Numbered from the stretch's first letter, positions 26,601 through 36,005 are shown. The stretch: DNA of 64,000 nucleotides from [Haemophilus] felis (GCA_002015125.1 MUYB01000030.1:3778-67777), one strand, 5' to 3'. Program-made: numbers and translations. The notes: generated by a model not told the origin, from the sequence alone.

Positions 26601-29600
26601 AAGATATCCTTGCGTTATTGGACACGCCAAATCTCTTTATTGACAACAGCGTGCAATTTGAAAAAGAACACAAAAATCTTGATAAAGAAGATCTAAACAA
26701 GGATTCAGAAAGACCTACACCGCCAGCCGCTACTGAAAATCAAGGCGGCAACACCTCAGGTAACACCAATAACGAAGAAGGTGAAGAGGAAGACACCAGA
26801 GATCCTGATGAAACGCAACCTGAAGATTACGTTCGCACGGATAAAAATGTGGATTATCTCAACCCTGACGAGTACTTTGAAAATGGCTATCTACTCAACG
26901 AATTGCTACAAGAGTTAGGTGAGCAATCGATACCCCTTGAAAAACCCCTTGATCGTGCTTCCAACTTGGTCACCTTGTCCAATTGGGAAAGAAGTAATGG
27001 TAAAGAGCAAGGTGAAATGAGTAAAAAACTCAAAAAACGCTTTAGGGAAAAACAAAAACAATACAAAGAGGAATTAAAATCCAAGGCAGAGGCGTTAGCG
27101 CTAGCAAAAGCCCAGCAACAAGAAAACCGTCTTGTAGAAAGCAAAAAAGAGGCGCAACGCCAAATGGAAGATAAAGTAGCGAAGCAACAAGAAATTCGCC
27201 GTGAAGAAGAACAAGCGGCGGCTGTTCGTGAAAAAGAAAAACAACTTGAAATCCAAATTCAAGCGGAGGAACGCAAACAACAGGAAGAAAAACGAGTTGC
27301 ACAAGAAAAACAGCAACAAGAAGAAAAACGCAAAGCGGAAGAAAAAGTAGCTCAAGCACAATCCGAGCTTGAGCAACAACAAGTTTACGAAGAAGATGTT
27401 AAACAAGAGGAAAGCATTGCAAAAAATAGCTTCTTTAAAGCCCTTGATGCTACACGGCCGAAAGTGGAAACCGATCCGCTCTATCGCACAAAATTAAACT
27501 ACATTAATCAAGATGAATACGTTGGGGCGAATTACTTCTTCAACAATGTGAGTGAGCAAAATCCGAACCAAAAAGTAAAAGTGTTGGGAGACAACTATTT
27601 TGATCATCAATTGATTACTCGTGCGATTGAGAAAAAAGCCGATAACCACTTACAACAAAAATATAATTTGACAGATGTGGATTTGGTGAAAAAATTAATG
27701 GATAACGCCACGACACAAGCAAAAACCTTGCACTTGCAATTAGGCGAACGCTTAACCAAAACACAACAAGCACAACTCACGGAAGATATTGTGTGGTATG
27801 TGAAAACTAGAGTGAACAATCAGGATGTTTTCGTGCCACAGGTATATTTCGCCAGCGAAACCCTTGCACAAAACCCAAAAGCACAAGGAACAGGGTTAAT
27901 TAGTGCAACTGAAATCAAGGTGAAAAGCGAAAATGTGAACAATACAGGCACGCTCTCGGCGAATAAACTTGATGTGGAGGCAAGCAACAAAATTCGTAAC
28001 CAAGGCAGCATTGTCAGCACTGAAGAAACTCGTTTAGTTGGGAAAAAAGGCATTGAGAATTTATCACGCTCTTTTGCCAACAATGAATTGGGTGTGACGG
28101 TACAACGTGCTGAAATCAAAACCGCAGGAAAATTACATCTTGAAACAGATAAGGATTCCAGTATTAATGTGCAAGCCTCTGATATTCAAGCGAAATCTGC
28201 TCAAATCAGAACGAAAGAGTTGAATCTCAAAAATACTCATAACACTAAACATTCTTACAAAGAATCTTTCACACCAGCTGGATTGGCTTTATATGAATTG
28301 GATATCGCAGGACTTAAAGTGCCATTTGTTGGGCTTTCTTCTGCTTCCAGTTCTTCTGAACAAAGTAGTGAAGCAATTTCTGTTGGTTCAAAATTAGCTG
28401 TGGGTGATCTTCATCTTGAGGTAGAAAAAGATATTAACCAAATCGGTAGCGAGCTAACAGCCAAACAGATCAGCGGTGTGGTAAAAGGCAACTACAACAC
28501 ACAGGCTGGACAAAATCTTAAAAATGTTCAAAAAGAAGAATATTCTACTCAAATCTTCGCTTCTGCACATGCAAGTGGAGGTGGCACTTCCGTGCGTGTG
28601 GATTACAACAGTAAAGATGGCGGTAAGACTTCTGTTGGTGTGCCGACCAACCAAACGGGAGTAGGAGCAGAGGCAGGCATTTCCTTTGAACACAGCAAAG
28701 AAAATGAAAGCCTATTAACCCATACCAACAGCGAATTGCAGGTGGAAAGCGGCAAGTTGACGGTACTTGGAAGTGCCGATATTGGTGGTGTTGACATCAA
28801 CACGAAAACCAGTAGCGATAAAGGATTTGAATTATCGGCAAATGACATTAAATCCACCAAACAAAAAGATCAATATTCTAAAGAGTCTGAACGCACTTCG
28901 TTTAAGATTGGTCCAGAAGTGGAAGCCCATTCTGCTATTGCCGATCTCGTTAGCCATTTAGCCAAAGAGTATCGCGATGCACAAAATGGTATCAAACAAG
29001 ATGAAACCGTTGTATTACAACACGCTAGCGATATGTTAAATATCATCACTGGTGACTTGGCAGGTTCCTCAGCAAAATTAGCCGTAGAAAGAAATCGAGA
29101 AACACAAAGCACCATTGAACGTAGCGATATCCTAACCCAAATTGGTGGGAATGTGACGCTTTCTGCGACCAACGGTAGCTTAGCGCTCAAAAATGTACGT
29201 AGTGATGAAAAAACGAACTTAACGCTCAAAGCCAAAGAAGATGTAAATATCTTGGCTGGTGAAAAAACCAAAGAAAGCGTTGAGACCGTTTCAAGACAAA
29301 AGTTAGCACATGGCGTGCATGCTGGTTGTGGTTTAATGTCTGGCACCTGTACCGCTGGCGTTTCTACCTCATTTGAGGGCAACGAAAGTTACACGCATGA
29401 AAGAACAACCACGCACAGCAACAGTCTATTGCAGGGTAGCAATATTAAGATCGAAGCAGGAGGTGATCTCAATTTAGAAAGCTCTAACATTGACGCTGAC
29501 AAGGTGGATTTAAATGTGAAAGGCACAACCAATGTCGTGTCGAAACAAGATATACGAAACAAAACCACACAAGGCTTTGATTATAACGTTTCAGCAGGCG

Positions 29601-32600
29601 TGGCCCTTTCTAGTGCGACCATCGCAACACCAACAGGCACGATTGGTGGGGGATATACCAACGAAACAGAAACCGCTCGCACCGTAAACCAACAAGCAGG
29701 GATTAAAGCAAAAACGCTCACAGGACAAGTTCAGGATCTGAATTTGCAAGGTGGTTATGTGGTCAGCACGGATGAAAGCAATCAACTCAAGGTTAAGGGC
29801 AATATTACTAGTCAAGCGTTGAGCGATCAACATGATAAAGACGGCGGTTCTTTCGGCTTATCAGTGGGGATTAGCGAACGAGGTACCAGCTCTTTCAATA
29901 TTCGTGGCGGTCGTTCAGATCAAAAACATTATCAGGCTACACAAAAATCCACTCTTTCGGGTGTAGATATCTCCCAAGCGGAAATTGCAGGTAGCGTCAA
30001 CACAGATTTATCCAAAGCGAAAAACGTCACTCGTGATGATACTTACGCAAGTACGCAATTTGGCTTTGAAGTAGGCGACCTTGTGGAACTTGGTCAAAAA
30101 GCGAAAAATAAACTTCGCCCTTCATCTGAAGTCGATATGCCAAGCACCTCTTCTTTTAGATCTCGATCGCAGAGTGGTGAAGTAGATAGTGCGGATTCTG
30201 CTTCGGTGAGAAATCCGATCTATGAAAGTGTGGAAACTTTAACGACACCACGCCGTAACGCAAGTGACGTAGAGTTGGTGGATAACCCAATTTATCACAC
30301 TACCCCTCGCAATAGACAACCGACTGATGCATTGCCTGAATTGCCAAATGCGACACTATCGAAACCAAATGCAAATGCGGATGGGGTTTACGCAGAAATT
30401 TCAAATGGCGATTACAGCACCGTAGGAGATCGTAACGCTGATACCAATAGAAGCCGTACAAGACGTGCAACGGACGCCCTACCTGAATTGCCAAATGTGG
30501 CACAGCCGAAAGCAAATGCAAGTGCGGAGGGTGTTTACGCAGAAATTTCAAATGGCGATTACAGCACAGTAGGGGATCGTAACGCAGATACCAACAGAAA
30601 CCGTGCTAGACGTGCAACGGACGCCCTACCTGAATTGCCAAATTCGGTACAGCCGAAAGCAAATGCAAGTGCGGAGGGTGTTTACGCAGAAATTTCAAAT
30701 GGCGATTACAGCACCGTAGGAGATCGTAACGCTGATACCAATAGAAGCCGTACAAGACGTGCAACGGACGCATTGCCTGAGTTGCCAAATGTGGCACAGC
30801 CGAAAGTAACGAATGATGGCGTTGATTCAGTGTCTGTGAAAAATCCAATCTATGAAAGTACGGAAACTTTAGCGACACCACGCCGTAACACAAGTGACGT
30901 AGAGTTAGTGGATAATCTACTTTATGGCACAACCTCTCACAGTAGACAACCGACTGATGCATTGCCTGAATTACCAAATGCGACACTACCGAAACCAAAT
31001 GCAAATGCGGATGGGGTTTACGCAGAAATTTCAAACGGCGATTACAGCACAGTAGGAGATCGTAACGCTGATACCAATAGAAGCCGTACAAGACGTGCAA
31101 CGGACGCCCTACCTGAATTGCCAGGTTCGGTACAGCCGAAAGCAAATGCAAGTGCGGAGGGTGTTTACGCAGAAATTTCAAATGGCGATTACAGCACAGT
31201 AGGGGATCGTAACGCAGATACCAACAGAAACCGTGCTAGACGTGCAACGGACGCCCTACCTGAATTGCCAAATTCGGTACAGCCGAAACCAAATGCAAAT
31301 ACGGATGGGGTTTACGCAGAAATTTCAAATGGCGATTACAGCACCGTAGGAGATCGTAACGCTGATACCAACAGAAACCGTGCTAGACGTGCAACGGACG
31401 CATTGCCTGAGTTGCCAAATGTGGCACAGCCGAAAGTAACGAATGATGGCGTTGATTCAGTGTCTGTGAAAAATCCAATCTATGAAAGTACGGAGACTTT
31501 AACAACACCACGCCGTAACGCAAGTGGCGTAGAGTTGGTGGATAATCCACTTTATGGCACAACCTCTCACAGTAGACAACCGACTGATGCATTGCCTGAA
31601 TTACCAAATGCGACACTACCGAAACCAAATGCAAATGCGGATGGGGTTTACGCAGAAATTTCAAACGGCGATTACAGCACCGTAGGAGATCGTAACGCTG
31701 ATACCAATAGAAGCCGTACAAGACGTGCAACGGACGCCCTACCTGAATTGCCAAATTCGGTACAGCCGAAAGCAAATGCAAGTGCGGAGGGTGTTTACGC
31801 AGAAATTTCAAATGGCGATTACAGCACAGTAGGGGATCGTAACGCAGATACCAACAGAAACCGTGCTAGACGTGCAACGGACGCATTGCCTGAGTTGCCA
31901 AATGTGGCACAGCCGAAAGTAACGAATGATGGCGTTGATTCAGTGTCTGTGAAAAATCCAATCTATGAAAGTACGGAGACTTTAACAACACCACACCGTA
32001 ACGCAAGTGACGTAGAGTTAGTGGATAATCCACTTTATGGCACAACCTCTCAAAGTAAGACGAATGACATCTACTCAACAATTACGGAAACAACAGGAGC
32101 AAAACCAAGAAGCAGACGAGCAACAGATAAGTTGCCTGAAGTGCCTGTGACTGCTCAACCAAAAGTAAACACAGTCGATAGTGCAGAGAGAATTTATGAA
32201 GAGATTCCTGCAAGCACAAACAACAAAGCAAACCGCACATTGCCTGAAATTCCTGATAGTCAAGCTAAGGTGCTGGCGAATAGAAACAATAATAATGGCA
32301 ACGATAGCAAAGAGAGAGCATCGAAATCTACCGATGACACTTACTCGACAATTGCAGAAGCGACAAACTCGGCACCTAACGTCAGACGAGAAACGCAAAT
32401 CCTGTTAACGTCAGACAACGCAGCAAAAGCACAGCCTGAAGCAAAAGGCACGGACTACGAAGCGCTCGGTGCAAGACCTAAAGTGCGTAAATCAAATGCA
32501 GAGGAGCTCTCTGCAAAAGCAAGTTCATCTGATCCTGATTACGACACCATTCCTGCAACAACGGTGCCATCACCTGTAGCAAAAGTAGACAGCACAGAAA

Positions 32601-34945
32601 CTCGCACGCCAGTAGTAGAAAAACCTACGGAGAAACAGCCTGAAAGTATAGCTGTGGCGAAAAGTGAAAAAACACAAAAATCTTTACTTGCGAGATTTAA
32701 AGCGTTTTTCACAGGCGAAAAAGAGAAAAGTGCTAAATCGAAGAGCGTTAAAGCTGAGCAGGAAGCTCAAGTGCCTGCTAAACCAAATTACGATGGTTTG
32801 GAAGATAATTTGAATTTGAAAAATCTTTTAGCGTTGGAAGACAAACGTAGCGATGCCTTTGAACAGAACGTGTTGAAAAATGACAAATTCTTGGACGAGG
32901 CGAGAGAGGCGGCTAAAAAATCCATTCCTGAAAGCACGATCAAACAGATGGGGAACGATCCAACCTTTGATGAGATTTTGACAGAGGGCGCGAAGAAAGT
33001 GGAAAAACGTATCAATGATGCGATCACTTTCAAGCCGACTGTGGAAGAATTTTCGCAAATTCAAGACTTGGTAAAACAGTTGCCAAAAGGCAGTGCACTT
33101 GAGGATATTCATGAGAAAACCTTAAGCATTACCGAAGCCTTAGCAGCCACTTCAAAAACCATCCAAGGCAACCCAAAACTGAAAGATGAGGTGCAAGGGG
33201 CAATTTCAGACTTCTTGAAAAGCAGTCAGAATAAACCACTTACGGTTGAGATGATTGAAACACTCAACAGAGGATTACGTCCTGATGAACCTGAAGATCG
33301 CTTGCTTTACAAGAAAGAAACATTAACGAAAGAAAATGCTGTCTTCTCTAGCCCCGAAGCATCAAAAATTCAGCTTAAAGAAACCGTTGATTTTATTAAT
33401 CAAGCGAAACAACAAAATGTTGAACCAAGCGTTCTTGCGGGTTTAGTGTATCAACGCTTAATTGCTTACCACCCATTTGCAGAGGGCAATGGACGTATGG
33501 CACGAGTGATTGTGAATAAATTGTTATTAGATGCTGGCTATCCTGCATTTACTAAATTCAGTTCTGACTTTGAGACCCAAATTATTCCGCAAACGAAGAA
33601 GACAGCGAAGTCTGCTACCAGTGCAGAAGTGGTCAAAGAGTTTTTAACGGAGTTAGGTCAAAAACCGTTACCTGAAGTGAGCCAAAAGGTGAATGCCGAG
33701 AAACAAGAACCGATTTATGCTGTTGTAGATAAAAGCCCTGAGGCGTTAGCAAAAGCGAAAGCCAAAGGCGATGAAGCAACTAAAAATCAACCCCTCAAAC
33801 CTGTCGTGGTAGAAGAGGTTGCACCTGCGTTACCAAAACGTTTATCCGATACAGAGTTAGATCGTACAGAGACGAACGAGACAGAAAAAGCCACACCAAA
33901 AGCAATTTCTGCAACGCTAGCAACGCTTGTGCCTGAAACCTTTGTTGCAACGGTAACCACGCTAACACCAAAAGCCTCCCTCAACACGGCAGAAACGCTC
34001 GCACCCAAAACACCAATTGCCAACGCTACAGAAAATACAGAGGTAGAAAAAACGGCGACAGCAGAAAAAGCAATAGCCACGCAACCTGCTGTTGCACAAG
34101 GTGAAACGCAGGCAAACCGAAAAGCAAAACCTGTGAGTGAGAAAGTGGCACAATTAACCTTAGTTGAGCAACCAAGAACCTTGCGACAACAAATTCAAGA
34201 CAAATTCCAACCGCTGAAGGTCAAAGCAAAAATTGATGCGGTGCGTGCATCAGTGGAGGAATATGGCGGCAAGGTGAGTTTTAAATATGCTCAATCCAAA
34301 GGAGAAGTGTATAACGAAATCATTAAACACGTTGAAACCCAACACGGTGTTTGTGAATCCACTTGTGCCCACTGGATTGCCAATAAAGTGAGTGCTCAAG
34401 AGGACTTTTGGAATACGCTTTATGAGGGGGGTAAAAAAGGCAACCTGAAAAAAGAAGCCATTGATTCCATTAAGAAATTGCAAACAGAGTTTATGAACAG
34501 CGGTAGTGCAACGCAACAGTTCAAATTAACCGATAGTTGGTTGCAAGAACAAGGCGTGGTACCAAAACAAAAAACCGTAGGCGAAGCAAGTCGCCGAGAT
34601 GAAGTGGCTGGTACGGTATCGAAAACGGATATTTCCGCCTTAACCAAAGCAATTTTAGATACTGGCAAAGAAAAATCAGGCGTGAAGAAGATCTCAATTA
34701 ACCTTGAAGGGGGATCACACACAGTTTCTGCCGCAGTTCAAGGCGATAAAGTGGTGTTCTTTGATCCAAACTTTGGCGAAGTAACTTTCCCAACGCATCA
34801 AAAATTCGAGGCTTGGCTGAAAAACGCCTTTTGGGAAAAGAGCGGTTACGCTGGCAAAAAAGAGGGAAAACGTTTCTTTAACGTGGTGAACTATGAACTG
34901 CCAGAAAAGACAAATCAAAGCAAACCAACGGAAAAGACTGAGTAA
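23690..34945 (+). CDS. TpsA exoprotein, IbpA-like fibrillar haemagglutinin with Fic and YopT-type protease domains
   Basis: A 3751-residue two-partner secreted protein. It has a long extended signal (hydrophobic core residues 76-92, cut near ANA95), then a TPS secretion domain with NPNL (188-191) and NQNGI (228-232). A beta-helical haemagglutinin body and a charged coiled coil (about 1105-1240) follow, then more haemagglutinin repeats to about 2150. Next is a tyrosine-motif repeat array (about 2165-2800). A Fic domain (about 3160-3315) has the full HPFAEGNGR motif at 3261-3269, needed to transfer AMP to host GTPases. The C-terminal YopT/C58 protease-like domain has C3555, H3677 and D3692 in the expected order and spacing. 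This matches H. somni IbpA, which has two Fic domains; one is visible here. AGGAG precedes the ATG. No immunity gene follows. Confidence 0.93.
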   Translation: MNKNRYKLIFSQIKGCLVPVSECINSAMSNGSTDNRPRLQVEEKPNLSTQYALSSLSLLVKSTFNPLTSAMHLKLGGISILCLSLISTPLAIANAERENAVEERQPQLLDINNNDEHIKLSNVNNTNTHNTKLHKTENNVIVIDIATPTTEKQISDNRFEKLNIPKGAVFNNSKKQDRSQLVGYLPANPNLTAEEAKVILNQVTGANQSQIEGALEVLGKRADIVIANQNGITLNGVKTINASRFVATTSGTINPNDMMLNVTQGQVTIGVNGFATDGLPYLDIIAKKIEQKHVIRNQDADKIETEITLVAGSSKYDLGNHKITEQGKTSSSEIAITGSATGAMHGKNIKLIVTDKGAGVKHDGMILSESDIEIALQNGDADLGNTAYFDHEKKIKAKQNVKVTNAKRTVIGNDVEAKQISINAQDLKIRANTELNAHNKATLESQNTISFEEQSKLLSPEITAKATALLDNKGRIYGKTVKLEAESLVNEKEIIAEKELTIDTQGKEISFAKDEHNVATLRKTSPKITAGFVNKGIIESKGDVTLNFKETASFTDKNTKFVKAGKHLKINAKNVELRDQDIQSGANITIDAKESVVQQGGVLASGQALSITAQNGSIYNLGGIFGAGKSLQLTANSNGEMGDIVNQENGLLHTLGTMNLNADNQLYNIGSIYAKNKLSVTANQLLNDVRLSGKISYNGLGVSPRYDISRNAQHGWHVNVYQLNVTLQEQHKADIKVEKMGEIRSDSDFDFQGKKKNNAKTQLINHGLINVKGTLKVNADEVINQMKGFEQEAAVILHKQANIVLRYQPRARYIWTPLAGNAERRFSSLNAFFDALFGSSTILKSSFYSAENFSAYELLRQVKNSPLFSQAMNRVFGAEWHSLSYEDMKSKWKNFKEQPANFIYYPQEKAKILAGSFTGSIKNLQNGEHTEYGSFNGNINIGKHQLSLPSVEFKPEFSDVESLKDEAIELEDILALLDTPNLFIDNSVQFEKEHKNLDKEDLNKDSERPTPPAATENQGGNTSGNTNNEEGEEEDTRDPDETQPEDYVRTDKNVDYLNPDEYFENGYLLNELLQELGEQSIPLEKPLDRASNLVTLSNWERSNGKEQGEMSKKLKKRFREKQKQYKEELKSKAEALALAKAQQQENRLVESKKEAQRQMEDKVAKQQEIRREEEQAAAVREKEKQLEIQIQAEERKQQEEKRVAQEKQQQEEKRKAEEKVAQAQSELEQQQVYEEDVKQEESIAKNSFFKALDATRPKVETDPLYRTKLNYINQDEYVGANYFFNNVSEQNPNQKVKVLGDNYFDHQLITRAIEKKADNHLQQKYNLTDVDLVKKLMDNATTQAKTLHLQLGERLTKTQQAQLTEDIVWYVKTRVNNQDVFVPQVYFASETLAQNPKAQGTGLISATEIKVKSENVNNTGTLSANKLDVEASNKIRNQGSIVSTEETRLVGKKGIENLSRSFANNELGVTVQRAEIKTAGKLHLETDKDSSINVQASDIQAKSAQIRTKELNLKNTHNTKHSYKESFTPAGLALYELDIAGLKVPFVGLSSASSSSEQSSEAISVGSKLAVGDLHLEVEKDINQIGSELTAKQISGVVKGNYNTQAGQNLKNVQKEEYSTQIFASAHASGGGTSVRVDYNSKDGGKTSVGVPTNQTGVGAEAGISFEHSKENESLLTHTNSELQVESGKLTVLGSADIGGVDINTKTSSDKGFELSANDIKSTKQKDQYSKESERTSFKIGPEVEAHSAIADLVSHLAKEYRDAQNGIKQDETVVLQHASDMLNIITGDLAGSSAKLAVERNRETQSTIERSDILTQIGGNVTLSATNGSLALKNVRSDEKTNLTLKAKEDVNILAGEKTKESVETVSRQKLAHGVHAGCGLMSGTCTAGVSTSFEGNESYTHERTTTHSNSLLQGSNIKIEAGGDLNLESSNIDADKVDLNVKGTTNVVSKQDIRNKTTQGFDYNVSAGVALSSATIATPTGTIGGGYTNETETARTVNQQAGIKAKTLTGQVQDLNLQGGYVVSTDESNQLKVKGNITSQALSDQHDKDGGSFGLSVGISERGTSSFNIRGGRSDQKHYQATQKSTLSGVDISQAEIAGSVNTDLSKAKNVTRDDTYASTQFGFEVGDLVELGQKAKNKLRPSSEVDMPSTSSFRSRSQSGEVDSADSASVRNPIYESVETLTTPRRNASDVELVDNPIYHTTPRNRQPTDALPELPNATLSKPNANADGVYAEISNGDYSTVGDRNADTNRSRTRRATDALPELPNVAQPKANASAEGVYAEISNGDYSTVGDRNADTNRNRARRATDALPELPNSVQPKANASAEGVYAEISNGDYSTVGDRNADTNRSRTRRATDALPELPNVAQPKVTNDGVDSVSVKNPIYESTETLATPRRNTSDVELVDNLLYGTTSHSRQPTDALPELPNATLPKPNANADGVYAEISNGDYSTVGDRNADTNRSRTRRATDALPELPGSVQPKANASAEGVYAEISNGDYSTVGDRNADTNRNRARRATDALPELPNSVQPKPNANTDGVYAEISNGDYSTVGDRNADTNRNRARRATDALPELPNVAQPKVTNDGVDSVSVKNPIYESTETLTTPRRNASGVELVDNPLYGTTSHSRQPTDALPELPNATLPKPNANADGVYAEISNGDYSTVGDRNADTNRSRTRRATDALPELPNSVQPKANASAEGVYAEISNGDYSTVGDRNADTNRNRARRATDALPELPNVAQPKVTNDGVDSVSVKNPIYESTETLTTPHRNASDVELVDNPLYGTTSQSKTNDIYSTITETTGAKPRSRRATDKLPEVPVTAQPKVNTVDSAERIYEEIPASTNNKANRTLPEIPDSQAKVLANRNNNNGNDSKERASKSTDDTYSTIAEATNSAPNVRRETQILLTSDNAAKAQPEAKGTDYEALGARPKVRKSNAEELSAKASSSDPDYDTIPATTVPSPVAKVDSTETRTPVVEKPTEKQPESIAVAKSEKTQKSLLARFKAFFTGEKEKSAKSKSVKAEQEAQVPAKPNYDGLEDNLNLKNLLALEDKRSDAFEQNVLKNDKFLDEAREAAKKSIPESTIKQMGNDPTFDEILTEGAKKVEKRINDAITFKPTVEEFSQIQDLVKQLPKGSALEDIHEKTLSITEALAATSKTIQGNPKLKDEVQGAISDFLKSSQNKPLTVEMIETLNRGLRPDEPEDRLLYKKETLTKENAVFSSPEASKIQLKETVDFINQAKQQNVEPSVLAGLVYQRLIAYHPFAEGNGRMARVIVNKLLLDAGYPAFTKFSSDFETQIIPQTKKTAKSATSAEVVKEFLTELGQKPLPEVSQKVNAEKQEPIYAVVDKSPEALAKAKAKGDEATKNQPLKPVVVEEVAPALPKRLSDTELDRTETNETEKATPKAISATLATLVPETFVATVTTLTPKASLNTAETLAPKTPIANATENTEVEKTATAEKAIATQPAVAQGETQANRKAKPVSEKVAQLTLVEQPRTLRQQIQDKFQPLKVKAKIDAVRASVEEYGGKVSFKYAQSKGEVYNEIIKHVETQHGVCESTCAHWIANKVSAQEDFWNTLYEGGKKGNLKKEAIDSIKKLQTEFMNSGSATQQFKLTDSWLQEQGVVPKQKTVGEASRRDEVAGTVSKTDISALTKAILDTGKEKSGVKKISINLEGGSHTVSAAVQGDKVVFFDPNFGEVTFPTHQKFEAWLKNAFWEKSGYAGKKEGKRFFNVVNYELPEKTNQSKPTEKTE
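27000..27415 (+). other. Coiled-coil segment in the TpsA exoprotein
   Basis: About 140 residues almost wholly of Lys, Glu, Gln, Arg and Ala (for example EEKRVAQEKQQQEEKRKAEE), strongly helical and charged. It sits between two beta-helix parts of the exoprotein and is probably a rod or stalk segment. Confidence 0.75.
30180..32100 (+). repeat. Tandem tyrosine-motif repeats (147-bp unit) in the TpsA exoprotein
   Basis: Eight copies of a 49-residue unit (147 bp; for example starts at 30467 and 30614) hold TDALPELPN, GVYAEISNGDYSTVGD and a basic RxRRA end. They are interleaved with four copies of a second unit holding NPIYES and mostly NPLYGT. The order is B-AAA-B-AAA-B-AA-B. Copies are nearly identical at DNA level, which favours unequal recombination. 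Each tyrosine sits in a Y-x-x-hydrophobic or NPxY-like setting suited to host kinases. Confidence 0.9.
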
Positions 34946-34955
34946 TCAAAAAGTT

Positions 34956-34980
34956 AAGGGGCGTTATGCCCCTTTCTTTT
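34956..34980 (+). terminator. Rho-independent terminator of the tpsB-tpsA operon
   Basis: AAGGGGC (34956-34962) pairs with GCCCCTT (34968-34974), followed by TTCTTTT, 10 bases after the tpsA stop. Confidence 0.85.
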
Positions 34981-35021
34981 AGCGGAAATGCCCGTCACTT
35001 TTCGTGTTTGGGCTCTTAAGT

Positions 35022-36005
35022 TTATTCTTCAACAAAAGCAAGAGCCTGTTCTAGCACCTCTAACCCTGCTCCTTGTTTGTGGGCATTTTCGCTGAGATGT
35101 CGTCGCCACTGGCGTGCCCCTTTGCATTGCTGAAATGCACCGAGCATATGCCGCACAATGTGATTAAGATATACACCTTGACTGAGCTGTTGCTCAATGT
35201 ATGGAAACATTTTCAATACGGATTCTCGTGGAGAAACCACCGCACGTTGTGGGTCAAATAATGCTTGGTCAATGTAGCCTAATAGACTTGGATTTTGATA
35301 AGCCTCACGCCCCACCATTACACCGTCCACATATTGCAAATGTTGTTGGATTTCTTCGATTGTCTTAACGCCGCCATTAATACTAATCCAAAGCTGTGGA
35401 AAATCCCGTTTTAATTGATATACACGTTCATAATCCAAGGGAGGAATTTCACGATTTTGTTTGGGGCTTAGCCCAGATAACCAAGCCTTGCGAGCGTGAA
35501 TAGTGAATTCTTGACAACCTGCTTGATGCACTTTTTGTACAAAATCACATAAAAATTCATAGCTATCTTGATGATCAATTCCAATTCTTGTTTTGACTGT
35601 AACAGGAATAGCAACTTCATTTTGCATTGCTTTTATACACTCTGCCACCAGCTCTGCCTTTGCCATTAGACAAGCACCAAAAGCACCGTTTTGTACTCGA
35701 TCGGAAGGACAACCGACATTTAAGTTAATTTCTTGATAGCCACGTTGTTCCGCAAGTTTGGCACAGTAAGCGAGTTGTTTTGGATCACTACCGCCAAGTT
35801 GTAATGCTACAGGGTTCTCTTTGTACGAAAAATCAAGGTGATCATATTTGGCGTGCAGAATGGCTCCAGTGGTTACCATTTCCGTATAAATCAGGCTGTG
35901 TTGGCTAAATTGGCGGTGAAAATAACGACAATGACGAGTAGTCCAATCAAGCATTGGTGCAACAGAGAAGCGAGCACGATAAAAGTGCAGTGGATTTTTT
36001 TGCAT
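35022..36005 (-). CDS. dusA: tRNA-dihydrouridine(20/20a) synthase DusA
   Basis: About 327 residues, a flavin enzyme that reduces uridine 20/20a in the tRNA D-loop. Visible marks are the [15 protein letters not shown] start block, [23 protein letters not shown] (with the catalytic cysteine in GACLM), the [21 protein letters not shown] block specific to DusA among Dus enzymes, and the flavin-phosphate region [17 protein letters not shown] at 36005 is used; the open frame reaches 36017 only through a TTG. It stands alone, convergent with the exoprotein operon, and marks the right edge of the surface-protein island. Confidence 0.92.
   Translation of the reverse strand: MQKNPLHFYRARFSVAPMLDWTTRHCRYFHRQFSQHSLIYTEMVTTGAILHAKYDHLDFSYKENPVALQLGGSDPKQLAYCAKLAEQRGYQEINLNVGCPSDRVQNGAFGACLMAKAELVAECIKAMQNEVAIPVTVKTRIGIDHQDSYEFLCDFVQKVHQAGCQEFTIHARKAWLSGLSPKQNREIPPLDYERVYQLKRDFPQLWISINGGVKTIEEIQQHLQYVDGVMVGREAYQNPSLLGYIDQALFDPQRAVVSPRESVLKMFPYIEQQLSQGVYLNHIVRHMLGAFQQCKGARQWRRHLSENAHKQGAGLEVLEQALAFVEE

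Noticed and set aside
30300..32081. Regularly spaced near-identical repeats, at first sight CRISPR-like or a minisatellite
   Set aside because: The 147-bp units stay in frame with the exoprotein, have no unique spacers, and encode a conserved tyrosine-bearing protein repeat. The minus-strand open frames here are shadows.
34270..34945. Contact-dependent growth inhibition (CdiA) toxin as the reading of the exoprotein C-terminus
   Set aside because: No VENN-type motif before the toxin domain was seen, no immunity gene follows, and the catalytic triad fits the host-directed YopT protease family.
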